Shown piece after piece: positions 6,735-14,577 of a DNA stretch of 18,769 bases. Each line of letters begins with the position of its first letter. Position 1 is the stretch's first letter. Below the pieces are notes generated by a model. That model made no database searches and had not been told where the DNA came from. It worked only from the letters and a program-made list of their open reading frames with translations. This DNA comes from an uncultured Oscillospiraceae bacterium. Lineage in GTDB: Bacteria > Bacillota > Clostridia > Oscillospirales > Oscillospiraceae. The stretch is taken from assembly GCA_934661735.1 (NCBI GenBank), contig CAKUJN010000040.1, forward strand, positions 1 through 18,769, read 5' to 3'. The translations under genes and the position numbers were made by a program.

Positions 6735-6898
6735 TGGTCGTAAAAATTATCGGACTCATCATCGGCATTCTTGTACTTGGCGCAGGTATCTACTACCTTG
6801 TCAGGGAAAAATCAGACGCGGAATCCAAAAAGATCTACACCGTCGTCAGCATTCTCGGCGCGGTCATCGCCGCCGTGTGCGCGGTGCTGCTGCGCTGA
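6734..6898 (+). CDS. Small two-helix membrane protein overlapping the ATPase gene
   Basis: This 54-residue protein (MVVKIIGLIIGILVLGAGIY...) overlaps the ATPase stop by one base as TAATG, and GGAG lies 10 nt upstream. An in-frame ATG at 6719 would add five residues (MEKKI). Two hydrophobic helices are predicted, about 4-23 and 35-53, joined by a charged loop (REKSDAESKK). No known family was recognised. The overlap implies translational coupling to the pump, so a subunit, stabiliser or chaperone role for the ATPase is a reasonable inference, by analogy with small peptides of other P-type pumps such as KdpF. No metal-binding Cys or His pair is present apart from one Cys (C49). Confidence 0.75.
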   Translation: MVVKIIGLIIGILVLGAGIYYLVREKSDAESKKIYTVVSILGAVIAAVCAVLLR

Positions 6899-6954
6899 CG
6901 CAGCGCTTCCGTTTGCGCTTTCTGCCTGAGGGCTCTGTGTTTTTTGTGATCTGC

Positions 6955-6985
6955 AAAGCGGAACGCCGTATGGCGTTCCGCTTTT
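6955..6985 (+). terminator. Intrinsic terminator of the metal-resistance operon
   Basis: AAAGCGGAACGCC (6955-6967) pairs perfectly over 13 bp with 6972-6984 around a GTAT loop and ends in TTTT. It separates the metal unit from the cobalamin operon. Confidence 0.88.
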
Positions 6986-7005
6986 GCGCTGCCGGCGAAA
7001 GCTCG

Positions 7006-7033
7006 TTGACTTTTTTCTTCATTTCTGTATAAT
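7006..7033 (+). promoter_or_regulatory. Promoter of the cobalamin-uptake operon
   Basis: TTGACT (7006-7011) and TATAAT (7028-7033) lie 16 bp apart. The first coding sequence starts only at 7222, leaving a leader of about 180 nt. Confidence 0.75.
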
Positions 7034-7039
7034 AATAAA

Positions 7040-7170
7040 CATAAAAACTGCGAAAGCTTCCGGTATCCATGCAGAATCCGGCGGAAGCGCCGTGCGCCGC
7101 AGCCGCGGCGGGCGCATGCCGCCGCCCAGATCTTCCGGCCGTCATTTCTCCGGAAATGGCGGTCTTTTCA
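7040..7170 (+). promoter_or_regulatory. Structured 5' leader with attenuator; candidate cobalamin riboswitch
   Basis: The leader precedes a B12-type operon and is rich in helices: GCTTCCG (7056-7062) can pair with CGGAAGC (7082-7088), and GCGCCGC with GCGGCGGGCGC-like segments further on. ATGCAGAATCC (7069-7079) resembles the GGTGCAAATCC box of cobalamin riboswitches. CCAGATCTTCCGGCC (7126-7140) resembles their 3' AGTCAGA...CCTGCC box. An intrinsic terminator follows directly. Known parts, such as a clear GCCACTGT box, are not obvious, so the class is inferred mostly from context. Transcription attenuation is better supported than the identity of the ligand. Confidence 0.42.
7139..7168 (+). 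terminator. Attenuator terminator in the leader
   Basis: CCGTCATTTC (7139-7148) pairs with GAAATGGCGG (7153-7162), 10 bp with one G-U pair, around a TCCG loop and followed by TCTTTT. It lies before the first gene of the operon, so it must be conditional. Its 5' arm overlaps the last bases of the putative aptamer. Confidence 0.65.
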
Positions 7171-7221
7171 GCAGCGCGCATCCGGCGCGCCGCGTTGAAG
7201 CGGAACAAGGAGGTAACAGAC

Positions 7222-8817
7222 ATGAAAACCGTCAGAAAACTGGTCGCGCTGGCGCTGGCCGTCATGCTGGCGCTCTCTCTGGCCTGCACCGCGCCCGCCG
7301 CGGGCACACTGAGCCAGAGCGTTCAGAAATCCGCACAGTATCTGCTCAACGCCGTTCCCGACCCGCAGGTCGGCGGCGTGGGCGGCGAATGGGCCGTGCT
7401 GGGACTGGCGCGTTCGGGCGCTTCGGTGCCGGACAGCTATTTCAGCACCTATTACCGCAATGTCGAGCGCTATGTCCGAGAATGCCGCGGCGTTCTGCAC
7501 GAGCGCAAGTACACCGAATATTCGCGCGTCATCATCGCACTGACCGCCATCGGCAAAGACCCGACAAATGTCGCGGGCTATAATCTGCTCACGCCGCTTG
7601 GCGACTATGACCAGACCGTCTGGCAGGGCGTCAACGGCCCGATGTGGGCGCTGATCGCGCTGGACTGCGGCGGCTATGACATGCCAAAAAATACGCAGGC
7701 AAAAACGCAGGCCACGCGGCAGATGTACGTGGATCTGATTCTCGGCGCGCAGCTGTCCGACGGCGGCTGGACCATCGGCGGCGACGAAGCCGACCCCGAT
7801 CTGACGGCCATGGCGCTTCAGGCGCTGGCGCCCTATCGCGGGCAGAAGGCCGTGCGGAGCGCGGTGAACGACGGCATCGCATGCCTGTCAAAGCTTCAGG
7901 GCAGCACCGGCGGCTATGAATCGTGGGGCACCGCAAATTCCGAGAGCGCCGCGCAGGTCGTCGTTGCGCTGACGACGCTGGACATTCCGCTGGACGATTC
8001 GCGCTTTGTCAAGGGCGGGAAAACCGTTCTGGACGCGCTTCTGACCTATCAGAACACCGACGGCAGCTTCCGCCACACAGCGGACGGCACGGCCGACGGC
8101 ATGGCGACGGAGCAGGGCTTCTACGCGCTGGCGGCGGCGCTGCGCGCGCAGAACGGCCAGAGCGCGCTGTATCAGATGCAGGTCGACGCGTCGTCGGCCG
8201 AGCCGTCGAATCCGGATAAAAACGCCGCGGTGAAGTCCGTTCCGGTGACAAAGCCCAACGTCAGCTTTTCTGACGTCAAAAATCACAAGAATCAGGCCGC
8301 CATTGAGGAGCTTGCCTCGCGCGGCATCATCAACGGCACCGGCAGCGGTCTGTTCCAGCCCGACCGGAGCATGACGCGCGCGGAATTCGCCGCCATCGTC
8401 ACGCGCGGCCTCGGTCTGACGCCAGGCGCCACCTCCGCCTTTACCGACGTGCCCGCGGATCAGTGGTACGCGGGCTATATCGGCACGGCCAGCAGCTATG
8501 GCATCGTCAACGGCGTCGGCAACCGGAAGTTCAATCCCTCCGGAACGATTACCCGTCAGGAGGCCGCGGCCATGGTCGCGCGCGCGGCAAAGCTCTGCGG
8601 CATGGACACCGCCCTGACAGCCTCCGCGTCCGAGGCGGAGCTTGCGAAATACGACGACGGCCGGCTCACCGCCGACTGGGCCAAACAGCCGGTGGCGTTC
8701 TGTCTGAAAGAGGGCATTCTGACGTGCGGGAAAACCATCTCCCCCACGCAGCCCATTCTGCGCTGCGAAATCGCGCAGATGCTCTACAATCTGCTGAAAA
8801 ATGCGGAGCTGCTGTAG
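7222..8817 (+). CDS. Secreted SLH protein with alpha/alpha-toroid (prenyltransferase/intrinsic-factor-like) domain
   Basis: This 531-residue exported protein has a signal peptide at 1-27 (MKTVRKLVALALAVMLALSL..., cleavage near APAAG). An alpha/alpha-toroid domain of the squalene-cyclase/prenyltransferase repeat type spans about 30-320, with repeats such as DGGWTIGG (180-187), GGYESWG (230-236) and TDGSFRH (279-285). Three SLH domains follow, with motifs TRAE (385-388), TRQE (444-447) and a weaker LRCE (513-516). SLH domains bind secondary cell-wall polymer, so the protein should sit on the cell surface. The toroid matches the fold of the alpha domain of intrinsic factor and transcobalamin, and the next gene supplies the matching beta domain. 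A capture role for cobalamin or a related corrinoid is inferred from this pairing and the operon. AAGGAGG lies 9 nt before the chosen ATG; the frame stays open upstream into the leader and is not coding there. Confidence 0.87.
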   Translation: MKTVRKLVALALAVMLALSLACTAPAAGTLSQSVQKSAQYLLNAVPDPQVGGVGGEWAVLGLARSGASVPDSYFSTYYRNVERYVRECRGVLHERKYTEYSRVIIALTAIGKDPTNVAGYNLLTPLGDYDQTVWQGVNGPMWALIALDCGGYDMPKNTQAKTQATRQMYVDLILGAQLSDGGWTIGGDEADPDLTAMALQALAPYRGQKAVRSAVNDGIACLSKLQGSTGGYESWGTANSESAAQVVVALTTLDIPLDDSRFVKGGKTVLDALLTYQNTDGSFRHTADGTADGMATEQGFYALAAALRAQNGQSALYQMQVDASSAEPSNPDKNAAVKSVPVTKPNVSFSDVKNHKNQAAIEELASRGIINGTGSGLFQPDRSMTRAEFAAIVTRGLGLTPGATSAFTDVPADQWYAGYIGTASSYGIVNGVGNRKFNPSGTITRQEAAAMVARAAKLCGMDTALTASASEAELAKYDDGRLTADWAKQPVAFCLKEGILTCGKTISPTQPILRCEIAQMLYNLLKNAELL

Positions 8818-8846
8818 CGCTCCGCGGTCTGTGAGGAATTCGCCTG

Positions 8847-9476
8847 ATGTGGTGGAAAGCAAATAAATGGAAGATTCTGATTCCGGCGGCAGTCGTACTG
8901 GCGCTGCTGGCAGCATTCCTGCTGGGCGGAAAAGCGCCCGCACAGCCGGAGGCGCCGGTCTCCGGCACACAGGAGACCGCCGACCGCTATCAGACCGAGC
9001 CCGTCCCCGAGGGGAAGCCGCAGCCGGTCGAACCGCAGGACGCCGTCCGCGGCGACGGCACAATCCGGTGCACGATCTCCATCTCCTGCGCGACGATTCT
9101 GGACAACATGGACCTGTGCGACGCGGAAAAGCGCGAGCTGGTGCCGGACGACGGCTGGCTTTTGCCGCCGGAGGAGGTCACGGTGCAGGAGGGCGAAAGC
9201 GTTTTTGACGTTTTACAGCGCGTGTGTCAGGAAAACCGGCTTCATCTGGAGTTTTCCAACACGCCCGCGTACAACTCGGCGTATATCGAGGGCATCGGGA
9301 ATCTCTATGAATTTGACGTCGGGAATCTGTCCGGCTGGATGTACTCGGTCAACGGGTGGTTCCCAAATTATGGATGCAGCCGCTATCAGCTGTGCGACGG
9401 CGACGTGATCTGCTGGGTCTACACCTGCGATCTGGGGAGCGACGTCGGCGGCAGCAACGCGGCGGGCGGGGCATAA
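8847..9476 (+). CDS. Membrane-anchored DUF4430 (transcobalamin-like C-terminal) protein
   Basis: This 209-residue protein has an N-terminal membrane helix (about 10-27) after a short Lys-containing start, a Pro/Glu-rich linker (about 28-70), then a DUF4430 domain at about 110-195. The diagnostic stretch is LSGWMYSVNGWFPNYGCSRY followed by GDVICWVYT. DUF4430 corresponds to the beta domain of intrinsic factor and transcobalamin, which closes over bound B12. Eight cysteines lie in the extracytoplasmic part (75, 81, 91, 127, 177, 183, 189, 194), so disulfides are possible. There is no lipobox. It lies between the toroid protein and EcfT, suggesting that it hands ligand to the importer. The domain call is firm; ligand and partner are inference. 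GAGG lies upstream of the ATG. Confidence 0.87.
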   Translation: MWWKANKWKILIPAAVVLALLAAFLLGGKAPAQPEAPVSGTQETADRYQTEPVPEGKPQPVEPQDAVRGDGTIRCTISISCATILDNMDLCDAEKRELVPDDGWLLPPEEVTVQEGESVFDVLQRVCQENRLHLEFSNTPAYNSAYIEGIGNLYEFDVGNLSGWMYSVNGWFPNYGCSRYQLCDGDVICWVYTCDLGSDVGGSNAAGGA

Positions 9477-10373
9477 ATGCGGAAAAACGACACATTCGCG
9501 GGCTATCACCCGCTGATCAGCTTTTTATACTACGCGCTGGTGCTTCTGTTTTCCATGTGTCTGATGCACCCTGCGTACCTGCTGATCTCGCTCGCCGGCG
9601 CGGCGGGCTACAGCATATGGCTCAAGGGCCGGAAGGCCGTTCGATTCGCCGTCATGGGGCTTCTTCCTATGGCGGCGCTTGCCGCGCTGATCAACCCCGC
9701 GTTCAACCATGAGGGTATGACGATTCTGACGTATCTGCCCTCCGGCAATCCGATGACGCTGGAGTCCATCTACTACGGCGCGGCGGCGGCTGCGATGCTT
9801 TCGTGCGTCGTGCTGTGGTTTTCCAGCTATCACGAGGTCATGACCTCGGATAAATTCGTCTATCTCTTCGGGCGCGTCATTCCGGCGCTCTCGCTGGTCT
9901 TATCCATGGCGCTGCGCTTTATTCCCAGATTCCGCGCGCAGATGAAAACCGTCCTTGACGCGCGGCAGTGTCTCACGCGCGGCGCGGCGGAGCGCGGCGT
10001 TTTCTCGCGCGTGCGGAACGCCGCGACGGTGTTTTCCAGCATGGTCACATGGAGCATGGAAAACGCGATTGAAACGGCCGACTCCATGCGCGCGCGCGGC
10101 TACGGCCTGCCGGGCCGGACGGCCTTTTCCATCTATCGGTTTGACGCGCGCGACCGCGCGGCGCTGGCGTGGATTGGCTTCTGCGGGGCGTATGTCGTCT
10201 CCGGCTGGATTGCCGGAGGGACATATTTCCGGTATTACCCCACCGTGCGCGCGGCGGCGTGGACGCCGATGAACGTCAGCTTCATGCTGGCGTATCTGGC
10301 GCTCTGCATGACGCCGGTGATGCTCAACTGGAAGGAGGCGCGCAAATGGAAATCCTTACGATCCGCGATCTGA
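9477..10373 (+). CDS. ecfT: ECF transporter transmembrane subunit EcfT (CbiQ family)
   Basis: The T component of an energy-coupling factor importer couples two ABC ATPases to a substrate-binding S component in the membrane. This 298-residue protein has several hydrophobic helices and the two Ala-Arg-Gly coupling motifs in the cytoplasmic helices, ARQCLTRG (162-169) and MRARGYG (204-210). The ATG follows the DUF4430 stop codon with no gap, and its end overlaps the following ATPase gene by 28 nt, so the three are translated as a unit. A dedicated (group I) ECF module is implied because T, A and S lie together. B12 or cobinamide as the substrate is inferred from the neighbours. Confidence 0.9.
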   Translation: MRKNDTFAGYHPLISFLYYALVLLFSMCLMHPAYLLISLAGAAGYSIWLKGRKAVRFAVMGLLPMAALAALINPAFNHEGMTILTYLPSGNPMTLESIYYGAAAAAMLSCVVLWFSSYHEVMTSDKFVYLFGRVIPALSLVLSMALRFIPRFRAQMKTVLDARQCLTRGAAERGVFSRVRNAATVFSSMVTWSMENAIETADSMRARGYGLPGRTAFSIYRFDARDRAALAWIGFCGAYVVSGWIAGGTYFRYYPTVRAAAWTPMNVSFMLAYLALCMTPVMLNWKEARKWKSLRSAI

Positions 10374-12964
10374 CGTTCACCTACCCCGAGCAGGATCGGC
10401 CTGCCGTCAGAAATCTGACGCTCAGCGTGCGCGCCGGAGAATTTCTGGTGCTCTGCGGACCGTCCGGCTGCGGAAAAAGCACGCTGCTGCGGCAGCTGAA
10501 AAGCGTGCTTGCGCCGCACGGAACGCGCAGCGGAGAAATTTTATGGCACGGCGCGCCGCTGGACGCGCTGTCCCAGCGCGAGCAGGCCGAAAAAATTGGC
10601 TTTGTCCAGCAGAGTCCGGAAAACCAGATTGTGACCGACAAGGTCTGGCACGAGCTGGCCTTCGGGCTGGAATCACTGGGCGTGGAAACGCCGGAAATCC
10701 GCCGCCGCGTGGCAGAAATGGCGTCGTTTTTCGGCATTCAGACATGGTTCCACAAAAATGTAACCGAGCTTTCCGGCGGACAGAAGCAGCTGCTCAATCT
10801 TGCCGCCGTGATGGTGATGCAGCCGGAGGTTCTGATTCTGGACGAGCCGACCAGCCAGCTGGACCCCATCGCCGCGTCCGATTTTCTCGCGACGCTGGGC
10901 AAAATCAACCGCGAGCTCGGCACGACGATTCTCCTGACCGAGCACCGGCTTGAGGACGCGTTCAGCCTTGCCTCGCGCGCGGCTGTGATGGAGCGCGGCA
11001 CGCTTGCCTGCACGGGAAGCCCCGCCGAAATCGGCGCGGCCCTGAAAGCGGGCGGCAGCCCGATGTTTCTGGCCATGCCCGCCGCGATGCGTATCTGGGC
11101 TGCGGCGAACGCCGAGCCGCCGTGTCCGGTCAGCGTCCGCGACGGACGGCTCTGGCTGCGCGGCTATGCGCAGGCGCATCCGCTGCGCCCGCTGCCGCCG
11201 GCGCGTCCCGCGCCCGCCGCGGGCGAGACGCTCATTCAGGCCGATTCGCTCTGGTTCCGGTATGAAAAAGAGCTGCCTGACGTGGTAAAGGGCCTGTCCC
11301 TCACGCTGCGCAGGGGCGAGCTTCTGGCCCTCCTCGGCGGCAATGGAACCGGAAAGACCACCTCGCTCAAGCTTCTGGCAGGCTTGCAGAAGCCGTACCG
11401 CGGGGAACTGAAGCTATCGGGCAGGGCCGCCCTGCTCCCGCAGAATCCGCAGACGCTGTTTGTCAGGCAGACCGTGCGCGAGGATCTGACGGAGCTTCTG
11501 CCGAAGGCCGAACGCCGGTCCGAGCGGTTCGCGCAGATTGTCTCGCTCTGCCGGCTGACGGAGCTTCTGGACCGGCACCCCTATGATCTGTCCGGCGGCG
11601 AGCAGCAGCGCGCCGCGCTGGCAAAGGTGCTGCTTCTGGAGCCGGATATTCTGCTTCTGGACGAGCCGACCAAGGGTCTGGACGCCGAGTTCAAGCAGAC
11701 GCTGGCACAGATTCTCCGGACGCTTCAGTCCTCCGGCGTAGCAATCCTGATGGTCAGCCACGATATCGAGTTCTGCGCAGGCTGCGCCGGACGCTGCGCG
11801 CTGTTCTTTGACGGCGCCATCGTCGCCGAGGACGCGCCGCGCGCATTCTTCTCCGGCAACAGCTTCTATACGACCGCCGCCAACCGCATTGCGCGCGAGC
11901 TGTCCCCCGAGGCCGTGACGGCTGAGGACGTTATCGCCGTCTGCGGCGGCGAGGCTGCGCCCGAGCCGGAGGCTCCGGCGTATGCCCCCCTCCCGCCCGA
12001 GCCGGAGCGCGGGGAAGCCGCTGTGAAGGGGCTGCCCGTCTGGCGGAAGGTCCTTGCCGCCATTTCCGGCGCGGGCGCGCTGGCCTTGATCATTCAGGCC
12101 ATCCGCATGACGGATCTGACGCAGCTGGTCACGTCCGGCGGACTTTCCGCCATGGCCCCGCGGCAGCTGATTTCCTATGGCATTCTGATTGCGCTTCTGT
12201 TTATGTTCGCGTTCTCCATCGGACAGCGCGCGCCGCGCGCCGCCGTGCCGCAGCCGCAGAGGCAGCGGCTGAAAAAACGGACGCTTCTGGCCACGGCGCT
12301 GATTCTGCTGATGATTCCGCTGACGCTTTTCGCGGGCGTGCGCCTTTTCGGCGGGCGGCGGTACTATTTTATCTCCCTGCTGATTCTGCTGGAGTGTATG
12401 CTCCCGTTTTTTCTGATCTTTGAAGGCCGCAGGCCGCAGGCGCGCGAGCTTGTGATGATTGCGGTGCTGGTCGCGCTGAATGTGGCGGGACGCGCGGCGT
12501 TCTTCATGCTGCCGGAGTTCAAGCCCGTCGTGGCGATGACGATTCTGGCGGGCGTGGCCTTTGGCGGCGAAACGGGCTTTCTGGTCGGCGCAATGACGAT
12601 GCTGGTGTCCAACATTCTGTTTTCACAGGGGCCGTGGACGCCGTGGCAGATGTTTGCCATGGGCATCATCGGCTGGCTTGCCGGCGTGCTCTACCGCAGG
12701 GGCGTTCTGCGCCGCGGGCGGCTGAGCCTGTGCATATTCGGCGTTCTGTGCTCGACGGTCGTCTACGGCGGCATTATGAACCCCGCCGCGGCGCTGATGT
12801 GGGCGCAGACGATCAATCGGGACATTCTTCTCAGCTATTACCTCACCGGCGTGCCGGTCGATCTGGTGCGCGCGGCGGCGACCTTCTTCTTCCTTTGGGT
12901 TGCGGCGGAGCCGATGCTGGAAAAGCTGGACCGTGTCAAGGTGAAATACGGTCTGGTGGAATAG
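10346..12964 (+). CDS. ECF transporter fusion: two ABC ATPase domains joined to an S component
   Basis: This 872-residue protein joins parts that are usually three subunits. NBD1 (about 1-240) has Walker A GPSGCGKST (38-46), signature LSGGQ (142-146), LILDEP (163-168) and switch H200. NBD2 (about 294-505) has GGNGTGKTT (331-339), LSGGEQ (415-420), LLLDEP (436-441) and H472. After a Pro-rich linker (535-558) come helices at about 567-583, 608-626, 646-665 and 674-692. A membrane domain at about 700-855 resembles ECF S components (GAMTMLVSNILFSQGPWTPW at 748-767), possibly the cobalamin-type CbrT group. AAGGAGG lies 7 nt before the ATG at 10346; the same frame is open further upstream, inside ecfT. 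All ATPase motifs are intact. It likely forms a complete importer with EcfT; the substrate is inferred. Confidence 0.88.
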   Translation: MEILTIRDLTFTYPEQDRPAVRNLTLSVRAGEFLVLCGPSGCGKSTLLRQLKSVLAPHGTRSGEILWHGAPLDALSQREQAEKIGFVQQSPENQIVTDKVWHELAFGLESLGVETPEIRRRVAEMASFFGIQTWFHKNVTELSGGQKQLLNLAAVMVMQPEVLILDEPTSQLDPIAASDFLATLGKINRELGTTILLTEHRLEDAFSLASRAAVMERGTLACTGSPAEIGAALKAGGSPMFLAMPAAMRIWAAANAEPPCPVSVRDGRLWLRGYAQAHPLRPLPPARPAPAAGETLIQADSLWFRYEKELPDVVKGLSLTLRRGELLALLGGNGTGKTTSLKLLAGLQKPYRGELKLSGRAALLPQNPQTLFVRQTVREDLTELLPKAERRSERFAQIVSLCRLTELLDRHPYDLSGGEQQRAALAKVLLLEPDILLLDEPTKGLDAEFKQTLAQILRTLQSSGVAILMVSHDIEFCAGCAGRCALFFDGAIVAEDAPRAFFSGNSFYTTAANRIARELSPEAVTAEDVIAVCGGEAAPEPEAPAYAPLPPEPERGEAAVKGLPVWRKVLAAISGAGALALIIQAIRMTDLTQLVTSGGLSAMAPRQLISYGILIALLFMFAFSIGQRAPRAAVPQPQRQRLKKRTLLATALILLMIPLTLFAGVRLFGGRRYYFISLLILLECMLPFFLIFEGRRPQARELVMIAVLVALNVAGRAAFFMLPEFKPVVAMTILAGVAFGGETGFLVGAMTMLVSNILFSQGPWTPWQMFAMGIIGWLAGVLYRRGVLRRGRLSLCIFGVLCSTVVYGGIMNPAAALMWAQTINRDILLSYYLTGVPVDLVRAAATFFFLWVAAEPMLEKLDRVKVKYGLVE

Positions 12965-12988
12965 CGCGGACGCCGCGGAGGATACAAT

Positions 12989-14053
12989 ATGGATTTTTCA
13001 CAACTGAACCGTCAGATTGCCCCGCCCGACGGCGCGGCGGCCGCGCGCGCAAAGGCGCACTGGGACGGCATTGCAAAGCCGCTGGCGGGCCTTGGCGCAC
13101 TGGAGGATATGATTGTCAAAATCGCCGCGCTGACGGGCGATGAAAACGTGCGCCTTGCGCCGCGCGCGGTGCTGGTTCTGTGCGCCGACAACGGCGTGGT
13201 GTGCGAGGGTGTGACCCAGACCGACGCGTCGGTCACGGCGGTCATGGCCGGTCAGATTCACCGCAGGCGCTCGTCCGTGTGCCGCATGGCCGCGGCGGCG
13301 GGCGCGGAGGTCGAGCCGGTGGACATGGGAATGCTGACGCGCGTCGAGGGCGTGCGCGGCTGTCACATCGCCGACGGCACGAAAAATATCGCCGCCGGCC
13401 CCGCCATGACGCACGGCGAGACCGTGCGCGCGATAAAATACGGCATGGAGCTGGTGCGCGAATACCGTGACAGGGGCTTCCGCCTGCTTGCCACCGGCGA
13501 AATGGGCATCGGCAACACCACCACATCCAGCGCCGTGGCCGCGGCGCTTCTGCACCTGCCGGTCGAGGCGGTGACGGGCCGCGGCGCGGGACTCAGCGAC
13601 GCGGGTCTTGCGCGAAAGCAGGACGCAGTCCGGCGGGCGCTTCAGATCAATCATCCCGACGCGGACGACGCGCTGGACGTGCTGGCCAAGCTTGGCGGCT
13701 TTGACATCGCGGGCATGGCCGGAATCTTCCTTGGCGGCGCGCTGTACCGCGTGCCGGTTCTGATCGACGGATTTATCAGCTCCATTGCCGCGCTGATTGC
13801 CGCGCGGCTGTGTCCGCGCGCGGCGTGCGCGATGCTGGCAAGCCACTGCTCAGCGGAGCCTGCCGCGCGGCAGGTGCTGCGCGAGCTTGGCGTGCGCGCC
13901 GTCATTGACGCAGGGCTGAAGCTTGGCGAGGGCACAGGCGCGGTATGCGCCATGCCGCTTCTGGAGCTGGCGCTTTCGGTGTACCACGGCTCCGCCGCGT
14001 TCTCCGACACGGGCGTGGAGCAGTACACCGTACAGGAGGGCGACCGGCGATGA
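12989..14053 (+). CDS. cobT: Nicotinate-nucleotide--dimethylbenzimidazole phosphoribosyltransferase CobT
   Basis: CobT makes alpha-ribazole phosphate from a lower-ligand base and nicotinate mononucleotide, the first step of nucleotide-loop assembly of B12. The 354-residue length fits. Family landmarks include LCADNGVVCEGVTQTD near residues 64-80, GEMGIGNTTTSSA near 170-182, GRGAGLSD near 196-203 and the catalytic Glu in KLGEGTGA (E314). GGAGG lies 8 nt before the ATG. It is 24 nt downstream of the transporter fusion gene and overlaps cobU by ATGA. The base specificity (dimethylbenzimidazole, adenine or phenolics) cannot be read. Confidence 0.94.
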   Translation: MDFSQLNRQIAPPDGAAAARAKAHWDGIAKPLAGLGALEDMIVKIAALTGDENVRLAPRAVLVLCADNGVVCEGVTQTDASVTAVMAGQIHRRRSSVCRMAAAAGAEVEPVDMGMLTRVEGVRGCHIADGTKNIAAGPAMTHGETVRAIKYGMELVREYRDRGFRLLATGEMGIGNTTTSSAVAAALLHLPVEAVTGRGAGLSDAGLARKQDAVRRALQINHPDADDALDVLAKLGGFDIAGMAGIFLGGALYRVPVLIDGFISSIAALIAARLCPRAACAMLASHCSAEPAARQVLRELGVRAVIDAGLKLGEGTGAVCAMPLLELALSVYHGSAAFSDTGVEQYTVQEGDRR

Positions 14054-14577
14054 TGATTCTGCTGACAGGCGGCTCGGGCTGCGGAAAAAGCACGTTTGCG
14101 GAAAAGCTCTGCGTACAGCTGCCCGCGCCGCGGTATTATATCGCCGCCATGCGCCCCTATGGCCTGGGCGGGCGCGAAAAGGTCGCGCGGCACCGCGCGA
14201 TGCGCGCGGGAAAGGGCTTTGAGACAATCGAGCGCTATATGGCACTGGACACGCTGCGGCTGGACGCCGCGGGCGGCACGGCGCTTCTGGAGTGCATCTG
14301 CAATCTGACGGCAAACGAGATGTTTGACGAAAACGGCGTGCAGTCGGACCCCGTGCGCCGCGTGCTGGACGGTGTCGCCGCGCTGCGCGCGCAGTGCGAA
14401 ACGCTTGTCGTCGTGACAAACGACGTGGGGAGCGACTGCGGCGAGTATTCCGCCTCCACGCGCGGCTATATCGCCGCACTGGGACAGATCAACGCAGCTC
14501 TTGCCGCGCAGGCCGACGCCGTGTGCGAGCTGGTCTGCGGGATTCCCCTTGTTCTGAAAGGAGCGCTGCCGGTATGA
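14050..14577 (+). CDS. cobU: Adenosylcobinamide kinase/adenosylcobinamide-phosphate guanylyltransferase CobU
   Basis: CobU phosphorylates adenosylcobinamide and then transfers GMP to give AdoCbi-GDP, the acceptor for CobS. The 175-residue protein has P-loop GGSGCGKST (7-15), the guanylylated His in ARHRAMRAG (H48), the TNDVGSD segment (123-129, usually NEVGxG) and the C-terminal CGIPLVLKGALP. Its start overlaps the cobT stop (ATGATG, with GGAGGG upstream), and its stop overlaps the cobS start. The DVGSDC sequence departs somewhat from the usual NEVGSGIVP. It works together with CobT and CobS here. Confidence 0.9.
   Translation: MMILLTGGSGCGKSTFAEKLCVQLPAPRYYIAAMRPYGLGGREKVARHRAMRAGKGFETIERYMALDTLRLDAAGGTALLECICNLTANEMFDENGVQSDPVRRVLDGVAALRAQCETLVVVTNDVGSDCGEYSASTRGYIAALGQINAALAAQADAVCELVCGIPLVLKGALPV

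Noticed and set aside
7069..7221. N-terminal extension of the SLH protein
   Set aside because: The frame is open, but an AAGGAGG site and a signal peptide begin at 7222, and the upstream part overlaps the attenuator hairpin.
7276..7290. Possible lipobox in the SLH protein signal peptide (SLAC)
   Set aside because: The -3 residue is Ser rather than Leu/Val/Ile, and SLH domains already provide anchoring.
7888..9063. A 391-codon open frame on the minus strand over the SLH and DUF4430 genes
   Set aside because: It is antisense to clear SLH, toroid and DUF4430 sequence, and it has no recognisable motif.
10169..10345. N-terminal extension of the ATPase-S fusion
   Set aside because: It lies within ecfT in another frame and lacks domain similarity; AAGGAGG precedes the ATG at 10346, where the ABC domain begins.
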